Assembly: GCA_034008185.1 (NCBI GenBank) | Contig: CM067081.1 | Span: forward strand, 21,203,821 to 21,267,820 | DNA from: Gorsachius magnificus | Taxonomy: Eukaryota; Chordata; Aves; Pelecaniformes; Ardeidae | Direction of reading: 5' to 3' | Length of the DNA stretch: 64,000 bases | Part shown: positions 47,182 through 57,407 of the stretch, piece by piece | How the letters are laid out: each line of letters begins with the position of its first letter | Numbering within the stretch: position 1 is the stretch's first letter | The notes under the pieces: model-generated | What the model was told of the DNA's origin: nothing | Databases searched by the model: none | What the model saw: the letters and a program-made list of their open reading frames with translations, nothing else | Made by a program: the position numbers and the translations under genes

Positions 47182-50100
47182 GCAGCAACTCAGTAGTTAC
47201 ACAGGACCGAAAAGACAGAACAGACTGAATGAAACAACGTCAGTGTGATTTTCACCATTAACTTCAAAGTCATGCTTTCAGTTTAATCTACACTTCTTCT
47301 AATGTAAAAAACACATTACGCTGGGTTTTGGGAGAGTTCATATTTACTGTGAAGATGCTTTAAATAAAAATTGTGTATTTTTTCTTACATTCCCATTTCC
47401 AGCATTTTACCATTACTTGTGCAACTGCTAAGAGAAGAGGAAAAAATCATAGAACTCCCTGTTAAAGCTGGATATAAGAGAATGTGCTTTACCAACAACA
47501 AACCTACTTGAACTTTTGCCTTTTGGAGAGGTTACATCTTAAAGGGACATATTACCATGGCAGTTTGCCACAGATCACTACTCCTGTAGTACAGTCAGGT
47601 ATGGGCAGCCGTGCTTGTCTGGTATTTTAATACCTGACTGCTTCAAGTCAGATGTCATTCCAGAGCTATTACCATTACTCAAAAATAGCTGGAATGATAG
47701 CTGTAGGCAGTCTACCATTTTCAGGAGAGATATTGGTTTCTGGGTAGTCCTGAAATGTGCAAAGCCATGCTAGAGCATTTCTTCTAGACATGATTTCAAT
47801 TACAGAACCTGGTTATCAGTCCCCATTGGCATTCTTTATAATCATCTGCTGTATGCAAAGATGCAATATTGTTAAAATGACATTATTATTCATGAATACA
47901 TTTGGAAAAATCTCATTCATCATACATCCCTTAGAAAAACTAAAATAACAAATACAAGCAAGGTCATTCATCTTTCTGGGATGTTGCAAATTGGAAGCAT
48001 CATGACTAACCATGGTGCTTTGCTTATGAAAACACTTATTTTCATTCTTATACTTTGTGGATTTTGGGCCTTTTGAATGCAGTGGACAGAATGTTGCCTC
48101 AAACTACCAAAATAAATTGTGGATCTTCTCTGCCGTTCTCCTGAGGCAACAAACATCCTATCAAAATTGCAGGTGGGGAAGCCCTCTTCCCACAGGAAAA
48201 TGATTCAGGATGCTTCTACAGAGGGATTTCTACCTTATAAGCTCTATAACTTCTTGGTATCATCCAAAGGTCACTTGAATGGAGCAGAATACATACATTT
48301 GTTACAAGTAAGACAGTGATACTAAGACACATTTCACAGCTATGAAATACAGGGACAATCTTCCCAAACTATAGGAAAACATTCCTGCATGAAAGTTAAA
48401 AAAAAAACCCAGCCAATAGGAATGGACCCTTTTAAAGAAATACAACTTTTTAGAGAAAATATATTAAACAAAATAATTGTCAAATTTAAATCTTCAGTCG
48501 AATCATCAGTGGTTATCAGTCACCATAGCTCCACCTGTCTGCGTGCCACTGTCCCAACACACATCAGTTGTGACTGACTTTTCAGTGTTTGGATACCAGC
48601 CTGATAAAGCAAGATAATTGAGTACTCATACAGATATGTATCATCTCAGAGATAATATTCAGTATCAGATAAAATCATGCTGTTGATTGATAGATACAGG
48701 AGGTTCTCTGTGTATTTTTATCACCAGGAAGCCCAGCCATATTCATCATACCCATATGGCAAAGCAGATACAGCAAGACTAATTTTTAGTCTTTCGAGGA
48801 TGTCACCAGGTAAATATACGCTCCTTACAAAAACTGCATTATAAAAACCTTTGTATTTCTTGAATAGCTAAAATAATTCTCTTACAATAACCATGAAAAT
48901 CCTCTTTCACAAAAAGTAAAAGGAAGTAGCAGGCATCAGCAAACCTGGCTCAGAGGGATTTCAGGGTCCAAATCTCCATCTTAACATTGATTCCCCATTT
49001 AGCTAAGATAGGATCACAGAAAACCCATTTCAGAACACTACAGCATTTCTGGAGCTGTCCAGATCCACATTCACACATGGATTTCAGAACTTAGGGTAGT
49101 CTCTTTTAAAATAAATCTCTTCCCGAAACTGAAGTATCATTTTTAACTTTATCACCACTTCTTTCTCCTCGTCCCTCAAAAAGGAAATTAATCCTATTAA
49201 CAAGAGCTTCAATCTATAGTATTCTGTGATTGCATATTCTTGTCCATGGGAAGGAAATTGGTCTCAGTGATACGACCACCAAATCTGTTATATTCAGTGT
49301 CCAGAGATCTCAACTGCTGCAAGTTAATTAACTCCTATACCTCTGTAATGGATGTTGCTCTGTTAATAGTGTATTCAATAAAAGAGGTGATGAAAGAGAT
49401 GATGAAGTATGCTGGAAAAGTGAAAAATGCAATGACAATAGTTATAAAAGGTACAGTGTAATATAGTGAGTGCAATTTTCTCAATACAATTAATGTTATC
49501 TATAAAAAATCTCATCCTGTTCCCATCAGGGAAGCAGGCTGTGCTGCATGCACCGTCTATGGAGTCCTTCAGCAGTTTAATGTGACCAAACTAAATGACT
49601 TCCCCTGCATCTCTTTAAAATATGCCCAAAAGATGTCACTTCTGGGTGGACAGCTTGTATTAAGACAAAGAAATACAGGAGCCATACTGACAAATATTAG
49701 CCTCGTGTATATAAGCACATTCCATAATGTTCAGCATGTAAAGCTTTTTAATGTTGCCTCTCATACTCAAAATGACATGGGAAGCCATCCAACTCCTAAT
49801 TTATTATTCTTCTTAATTATGCTCTACATGTGCAATGTGGTAGTTAGTGGTTAGCAGTGAAAAAGTATTTATGCCTAAAAAGCTCCTTCAGAATTGAAGC
49901 AAATTTCTTGGTTAGTGTCTTTACCATCCCAAAAATAAGGAAAGTGGGAGGAGGAATATAAAATTGATATATTACAGTATTACATATTTCTGTGTTTTTC
50001 TGTGTGTTAAGTATTTTTGGTACTTATTATGTGTCAGCTCGCTAAGATGATGAACAGGCAAATTCGTTTGTCTTCCATGTCTCAAAGGACATAACAGCAT

Positions 50101-50465
50101 GCTGAGTCAGCCCATTAAATCTCAGCAGCGCACATGTTGCCTTTTATCCTTTTCTACCTCTTATGAACCATGAGCTGGTGAAAATCAAAACATACAGGTG
50201 CATGTAAGAATAGTGAAAACTTGTTAGATGTTGAAATAACAGCAGAAAATATTCAGAAAGGCTCAGCAGTCAACAGTGGCTGACATCCCTGTCCGGACTG
50301 TACCGCATGCAGCCGTGGATGCATCCTGCGGTCCATGGTATCCTTGCCTGTGTCTGAGGAGGGACAGGAAGACGTAAAAGCCCTTTTACCTTCTCCCAGG
50401 CGAATCCAGACCCACCCGGCCCATAATTGGGACCAGTGTAAGGACTCATGCTCCTGCCAATCCCA

Positions 50466-50533
50466 TGTTGCCATATGTCCCCCTTCCCAAGCTGTCCTGT
50501 GTTGCCATCTGTCCCCACGCCAGCCCGGCCGTT
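50466..50533. repeat. Imperfect 34 bp tandem duplication
   Basis: The start of each unit matches well (TGTTGCCATATGTCCCC at 50466 and TGTTGCCATCTGTCCCC at 50500), while the second halves have diverged or were never duplicated. It lies inside the GC-rich patch 50270-50600. Confidence 0.5.
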
Positions 50534-51620
50534 CAGGGCCATCTGCTTCTGCCTGACCCATCCCACGGGGCCAGCTGTCTAACCCCTCTCCAGGCTGGTG
50601 CAGCCACACACCTTTTCTAGAGGTATGTAAATTCCTACCAGACATGGATAAATATCTGCTAAAAGGGGAAGAAAGCATGAGCAGCAGCCTAGAAAAATCA
50701 GTTTGTTCTGTCTGCACTTCTTAATCAGTGTCTAGTTCAGGTTTCAGCATGAAACCTTTTCTTGCAAGTCCTCAAAATTTTTGATGCTGACATTTTATTG
50801 AAACTCTGAGCTCAGGTGGCAGAACTGAAACTGGGAAACAGTGGGAATTCTTTTTGCAATGTGCCCATTACTCTGGTGCCATATAGAAGTTCATTTGGGA
50901 ACACAAGGAGTTTTCAAATCTGTTCCTTCACCTTTGTAAAAGCCTGGCTTTGAGTTATTAAGCTCATCTCAAATGTAGTACCATTAAAGTGGTGGCACAC
51001 AAGGAAATAATCCTGTCTATTGCCCAGCTTTTTGAAAAGTATGAGTCTACAAAGCTGTATTTAACCAAATGAATGGAAAAAATGGAAACACTTCTGAATT
51101 CCTATGAAAAAGCCATTTCCTTGGTCACTTTGGGCACTTAGCTGTATCTAGATGAGGGATATGGGGAGAATTTTCCACTTTCCAGTTGCATATTCTCACA
51201 CCCCAGCTCCCTACTGGGACAAAACACAGGCATGCACCAGCTGTCTCTCCTTCTTCCCTCCCACCTTCCCACAATCTGATTTTCACAGAAAAGAAAACTG
51301 GAGGTGTGGGCTGGACAGGAGCCATCATTTTTCCTAGCAGGTAAGTCTAGACATAGCTTATAATATCCTTCATACCAGTTCTCTTCCCTCATTTCCAATC
51401 CATAGCACATGTTTACTTACTTATATTGAAATGAGTATTTTTAAGTGTTTCAGTTTGATTGATGCCATGGAGAAATCACTGTCATTATTGCTGCAAAGTA
51501 TTTAGGGAGGGATTGTTTCAACATTCTGGCTGTTTATCCAATAAAATATTTTCCCTGAAACAGTGGAGGTTAAAATATGAGATTTGAAATCCCATATGTG
51601 TTGACGTAGATGTTATAACT

Positions 51621-51655
51621 TTTGTTGATTTCAGTAGGGCCAGAAAGCCACCCTG
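51621..51655. repeat. Possible ancient interspersed-repeat fragment
   Basis: The stretch contains TTGATTTCAGTAGGGCCAGA and then CACCC. It pairs with 20064-20095, which has GGATTTCAGTAGGGCTGAAA and CACCC at equal spacing within a base or two. Both fit an old amniote repeat phrase. It is short, so confidence is limited. Confidence 0.4.
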
Positions 51656-52464
51656 TGGTGAGTATTCTTCCCAATCTACCTCTCCACATACCTAATCCAT
51701 TTAGGTAAAAATTAACAACCATATTATCCTGGTAATAAAGATATGAACAGCAATCTGATACAAATTGGAGTGATTGATTCCATTGGAAAATAAGAGTGTT
51801 ATTAAATCAGAGACACAAATAAATCTCAATTATTTTCATGAGGTTCAGGTTAGACATCTATGGTTTAGGTCACAGCTGTGTAGTTACTCTGGACTCCGTA
51901 GTAGAGGTCTTGGGTGGTTTTCAGATATTCTTTTGGCTTAAAGATGCACAAAGAATCTTAACATGATTTCACAATGTGTAATAAGGAATGATGAGTTGCA
52001 CTGACAAACTAAAATTTATACTTTAAACATTAACACCACATGTTGTTAATCTTAAAAAAAAATTATTCTTCAGAAGAAAATCTTCTGACTATACCATGTC
52101 CATCTCAAAGAATTAACTTGTTGCTTTCTTAAACGATTGCTGATGAATATCGGAATATGGCTCTGTATAAAGTTACAACCATGATAAATGCAAGATTCCA
52201 TTGAAAACACTGGCTGGTGCCAGACTGTATGTTATTTAGTTAGAGCAAAAAGGATGAGGAATAACCTATGCAACAGGATCACATGTTACTAGTTACATCA
52301 ATAAAGAGACATTTACAACTGAGATACTTCAGGTGAAAACAGGGAACAGTGAAAGAGTATCTCACTAGACCAAACACTGTTCCTTAGCCTCTGGTCAAAG
52401 TCTGACCTCAGCTGAAGCTGGAGCCATGCCATTTGAAAGTACAGATGAGATCTGGCCTCATTTC

Positions 52465-52860
52465 TCCCCGAGGTGGGAATCCACAGCACCAGCCATGGCT
52501 GCTCGCGGGCCCTGGAGCAGCAGCTATGCTGAGTGTAAACTGCACGTGAAACACGTGGCAAAGCTGGTGTCCTGGGGATCAGTTTGCTGACGCCAATCCA
52601 GTGCATTAGCTGCTTTTCACATCAGAAAGGCAAACCAAGGCCAAAGCCATTGCTTTCAGAGTTTGCTTTCTGCGTGCAGGCAGTGCTGCCACGGGTCAGG
52701 GTGCAGGGGGCGAGCGCTGGCTGCCTGCTGCACTGGCAGCAGATTGTGTGGCCACGGCGAGATAGAGTTACTCACCAAAGAGCGCGCGGTAGGTTTTGAT
52801 AACATACGAACAGATGCTATCGAACCCTACCCAATACTTGTGCAGTTTCGGGGAGGAGTG
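52465..52860. promoter_or_regulatory. CpG-dense patch, candidate unmethylated regulatory element
   Basis: I count 11 CpG sites in about 165 bp (52690-52855) and about 7 more in 52465-52690, in a window where CpG is otherwise rare. Sites include GAGCGCGCGG, GGCGAGCGCT and CACGGCGAG. Preserved CpG suggests germline hypomethylation, as at promoters or enhancers. On the minus strand a TTG|GTGAGTAA splice-donor-like site lies within it (52771-52778). No TATA box was identified, no downstream exon could be traced, and the patch is too small to meet usual CpG-island lengths with certainty. Confidence 0.35.
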
Positions 52861-55800
52861 TGAAAAGGGGAGGAAGAGGGGAAAGAAAATCCCAAGATGT
52901 GGTAGAGGTACATTATCAGTCATTTTGCTATTATGAATATGAACAGCAGGTAGTCCATTAAGCCCGGCATTTTCACTTAACAATTGGAGCCCTGATAGCC
53001 ATTAGAAGCAGGTCATATTTAATAGCAGTTGACTCCCTCAACTCTTTCTCCTACAGTACATTTAAATGATTCTTTGGCAAGTGAACTAAATTTGTTTCTC
53101 CTGCACAGGATTGGGAGAGGGGATAAGGAAAGGCGTTTATTTTTGCAGAACTGGATCCCTTGCCACCCACTCCCCTCTGAATCTCAACTACTATCTGCTA
53201 AGTCAAAATGAACTTTAATAAATGAGCTGAACTCATTAGCTATGTGAAGCTCATGCTTACAGTCATAATGATTTTTAAATGTGTGGCTGCATCTTGAAGA
53301 AGAACAGAGCTTGACATAATTTCAGTTATCAAATACTGGTAATTGACACAGAGACAGGCTGTGCTTTACACTGGGTTATAATTAATCCACTTCAGTGACC
53401 TCAAAGGCTGCACTTCTGAGAAATCTACCACTTACGTTTTGATTCTTTGTCAACTACTTCAGCAGACATAAATTACAAATGAGGTACTAATGAAGTATTT
53501 CATCACCTGTTTACCTTCAGTGATCAGTTCCCTTACCCTAATTTACAGGAGGCACAATTTTTTTGAAGCTACTGTCAGCTGGAGCTGCCTTTTACTCTGA
53601 GCAGTTATAAATTAGCACAGAGCTGTGCTTACTCTCACCGGCTCTTTGTTCTGGTTTTAAAATACTACAGCATAGGAGGAAATAAGTTTATGTTTAGAAA
53701 CTGATGGACAAGTAGAGAAAAAAATTGTATTTTCTTCTGGTAAGTGTGACTGTGTCTGTTTACACCAGTAAGGCATTTGATTCATGCAGAAACTAAACCC
53801 TGCCATATTATCAAGCACTTGGATTGATCTTAAAATACGTGTCAAAGAATCATCTCGGTACGCCGAGGTATTGCCACTGAAATCTTTACATTATGCCTGT
53901 GATGCTCACATAACTGCCTTTAATTTAAAATGTCGGGGCTTGATTCCCACATGAAGGCTGAAAAAAATGTGGTGTAGGAGATAATTTGAGGAGTAAGCAA
54001 CAACTTGATTGTCAGAGGCTGGCAGGTGAGGCACAGCCATACCAACTGCCTTGTCCTCATCCTGACCTGCTGTTCTGATGCCTGCAGGCTGCTCCCGATC
54101 CGCTCCCGCTCCCGCCAGTGGCTCCCTTCAGTCCATGCAATGCCTTCCCATGGGGTCTGCACCATTCTCCTCCATGATGGAGGCTCTTTTCTCTCCTAGG
54201 CACCAGTGCTTTTACCCCCACCTGTTTCTCCCGGCATCCTGATCAGTTATCTTAAACTTCTTCAGGCTCACGACAGCGGTTCTCCTGCTATATGTTGGTG
54301 GTTCCACCATCCTCTCCCTTTTTTTGGCTGCTGTGGAGTCCACAGTAGCTTTCAACCCAATGAAAGCTAAGTATTCTCCCTGTTTGTAATGTGAGTGCTA
54401 CATATTTTATCAGCCTTTCTAAGTCAGGAAAAAATCTGAAAAATCACCTTATGTTTTTCCAGAGACCTAAGAGAAAGAGTGAAGAAATTGAATTATGGGG
54501 AAACTATGTGTAATTTGTGAGTTCTGTTTGATACTGGGCACTTCACGTGGAAGCCACTAATGGACTCTCAGTTGTCTGGAGTTCAGGGAAAACTTACTTT
54601 TCAAGTGTGAACCAAACCAGTGGAGGTACTATAGGACAGATCATCTGGATTTCGTTGCATGTTGAGTTCCAACAGGAGACTGCCTGACAAATGAGAGTAG
54701 AACATATTTGTTTATTTTTTGACGGGGTCCTTAATTGGATCCTTTAGGAAGTGAATTGAAGAAAAGAGACAGAAAAACCATAGGGTTCCATGTTCTGGAG
54801 AGGGAGGCAGCATGCAAAAGGTGGGGAGAAATGAAGGATCTCAGGCAATGCAGGGGCCTCTAACACTCTCAGACATGAGGCAATGAATGTACCTAAACAT
54901 ACAATTTTGTCTACAGTTGAAAATTTCCTGTCGTAAATAAAGCCATGAGTTATTGCTTAAAGAAAATTGCAATCTTTTTCTTGGTTTAGTTCCACTGACA
55001 AACATCCTTGAAAAAACAAGCTGCAAACCTACAGCACCACATAACTGTAGATGAGAAGAAAGTGCAATGAAGGTACTGGGGAGTCCCTGGGCTCAGGACC
55101 AGCATGGTGGCCCAGGACAGCTGTGCTACAGGGTCTCAGTGCCGCCAGGGGAGAGTAAACAGCCTGTGCCCAGGACATGTCCCAGTCAGCCTCTGGACCG
55201 AGATACTGGTGGAGCCTTTCGAGACAAAGGTAAGTTCAAAGCACAAGACCCAGTACATGGGGCTTAAACACATGTGCTTGGACGGCATCTCTCAAAGGTG
55301 GAACTGTACAGACAACATGCCTTAAAAAGTTTTCTCCTAAGCCTGTTTATCCATTCAGGTCCAGTTATCATAGAAAAACCACAGTCTAAGTTCCCACTGC
55401 ACTGGTAAAATCATATTCTGGAATCATTTGTTTCTGGGTCTGTTTTGCTCTAGGATTACAGCCTGCAATGCTGAGGGCAGGAATGCACTTGAGACAACTC
55501 TACTGGAAGGCCACGTGCACTGAACCCTGGACACCCTTCCCCAGACATCTCCGATTTGGAAACCCATTGCTGAGATTCATTGCCCTACATCAGGCAGGAT
55601 CTGCTCCATGATCATTGCTCGGTGGAAAGTATGGGAAAATACAAAGCTGTGTTTGTCTTTTGAATGTGCTATTTCCTGGACCTCGACACATCTCCTCTTT
55701 CTCTCTGTCTCTCTCAGAACTGATCACCTCTCGGATTGCCCAGGGCTGACCACACTTGGTGCAACAAATATATGTATCATGGGGAAAACAAAACCTGAAC

Positions 55801-57265
55801 CCAAAAGTATCAGCAAGGCCCCACCTACTAACAATTTCCATAGGTTTTCAAAATAAATTACCTTGCTATACAAGGGGAAAAAAAGAATTATTACCATAGC
55901 AACTGTCATAATACATAATACTGAGCATTTTTTTTAAAATAAGCTGTACTTTTTGCAGATACAGACACATCGTGACAAGATATATCTTTTATTTTGCATT
56001 TCTTCAACAGTTGTAAGCAATATGCAAAAGATCTATTTTTTTTTTTGTCAATATTTATGGATGCTGTATTTTGTAGCACTTTTTATTAAAGAAAATTTTA
56101 TTTAAAAAAGAAGTAAATCTACTTTTGGGGGAAATAATAATGGCAATTAATTATGCAGACTTTAAAAGGTAATGAAAGGGAGATGGCAGTGAGGAATAAC
56201 TGTCCCTTTTCAAGATGAACAGGGCTAAAGAGAAACTTACTTAATAAACTCTTTGATTTTGTCTGTCCCCAGCAAGGCTGGTGAGGTACCGTCCACCACA
56301 GGCGATGCACCTGCAGCTCCTCTCCGTGGGTGAAAAGGAGGGGTTCATCCATGGCCCAGTTCATGCCACTGCAAAATCATCTCCTTTTTTCTTCTTAGAT
56401 AGTCCCAAGACAAGGCACCAGTCGAGAGGCATCTGAAGTCTGTCTACAGCTGCCATTCTACTTGCCACTGTGCGGCTGCCTATGAGAAGTCCAGAATGAG
56501 AGGGGAAAAATTACTGACCTCAAAATATGAACTATTCCCTTGTTGCATTTTCATTCTATTCAGTGGCTGCAGGCAGAAGCCAAACTTGGCTCACTTTGGT
56601 AGGGATGCCTTCCCCTGTGGGCTGTTAGACCGTGCTTTGTGCTTAACCTTGACGGATAAGACTAGTGCAGGCATGCAGGTAGGAATAGGGGACGGACTTT
56701 CTGTTGATGGCACGGAAGTGAAACAGAAGTTACAATATCCTTCATACGCAGACAGAGACTTGATGCTATTCCTTTGAAGCTATGTAACTTCTGGTGCTAC
56801 CTTGAAGGAGAGAATTGTAAGGGCTTCAGGGGGAGGAAAGACAGATTTAGAGAAGCAGTTAGGGTCTTGTGTGCTTCCAGGTGCTTGGACGAGGTTAAAC
56901 AGCACATGGATCTCATATGTTTCTGTGAAATCACTGAACTGTAATTCTCTCTTTCATTTATTTCTTTGGTAGTGATGTGGCCTTGTGCGATGTTTAAGTC
57001 CCTGTTTTATCCCCAGGAATTTTGAACTCTTTGAATTTTAAAGGCCGACAAGAAATTGTTAATGCAATTTAAAGTAGGAGTCTGAGTAGAAGGAACCTGG
57101 AAAATAACTTCTCCCCCTTCCCCCAAAAAGCCTACATAGCAAAGCTACATACAACTAAAACCGTTTGGGCAAATCTAAAATTGTTCTTCCCTTGCCCAGC
57201 TCAAAATATTTGAAAATGCCAAAAATCCATAGAAAGATTTGTGTACCTTTCTTAGGTTTCAAACA
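52861..57265. other. Non-coding DNA with GC-rich patches
   Basis: No gene was supported. It contains a candidate conserved block at 53215-53560, GC-richer patches at 54050-54240 and 55080-55230, and a T run at 56036-56046. Frames at 53920-54165, 55067-55325 and 56496-56777 overlap other frames and resemble nothing known. No young repeat was recognised. Confidence 0.6.
53215..53560. promoter_or_regulatory. Candidate conserved non-coding element
   Basis: About 350 bp of unique-looking sequence with several TAAT or ATTA cores (GGTTATAATTAATCCAC, CCTAATTTACAGG), no repeat signature and no credible frame. Identification as a possible conserved regulatory block is by texture only and is weak without alignment. 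Confidence 0.2.
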
Positions 57266-57326
57266 CAGCAAAGTGCTTAAGTCCATGCTCAGTTATAAGC
57301 ACGTGCCTAAATTCTTTGCTGAACTG
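57266..57326. repeat. Ancient interspersed-repeat fragment with inverted arms
   Basis: The left arm CAGCAAAGTGCTTAAG (57266-57281) is roughly the reverse complement of the right arm CCTAAATTCTTTGCTG (57306-57321), with about three-quarters of positions matching. Between them are ATGCTCAGTTATAAGCACGT-like sequences. The right arm matches the CTTAAATACTTTGCTGAATTG end of 41951-41971. Inverted arms fit a short non-autonomous DNA transposon or a palindromic old repeat. It is non-coding. Confidence 0.55.
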
Positions 57327-57391
57327 AAACATGAATTTGTCGTCCCTCCAAGCCTTGTGATTTGTACACATTTTCATTGTAACTCTGATTT

Positions 57392-57407
57392 AAAAAAAAA
57401 AAAAAAA
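57392..57407. repeat. Poly-A run, 16 bases
   Basis: Uninterrupted A homopolymer. It lies about 65 bp after the inverted-arm repeat fragment, but there is no clear retroposon structure joining them. Confidence 0.9.

Larger units (their letters stand above)
47182..52464. other. Non-coding DNA with one GC-rich patch
   Basis: No gene was supported. A GC-rich patch at 50270-50600 is open on the minus strand for 154 codons (50253-50717) and carries an imperfect 34 bp tandem duplication (50466-50533, TGTTGCCAT...TGTCCCC twice). The product has no recognisable domain. An old repeat-like motif lies at 51621-51655. Remaining sequence is AT-rich and unique-looking. Confidence 0.6.

Noticed and set aside
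46960..47200. Repeat copy 2 plus poly-A as a processed retrocopy
   Set aside because: No matching target-site duplication was found on the two sides, and copy 1 is not linked to any recognisable transcript.
47033..47248. Plus-strand frame of 71 codons starting in repeat copy 2
   Set aside because: Its lysine run is encoded by the poly-A tract, and the corresponding frame in copy 1 ends within a few codons.
47446..47456. ATCATAGAAC, CR1 tip-like
   Set aside because: Only ten bases match and no CR1 body follows.
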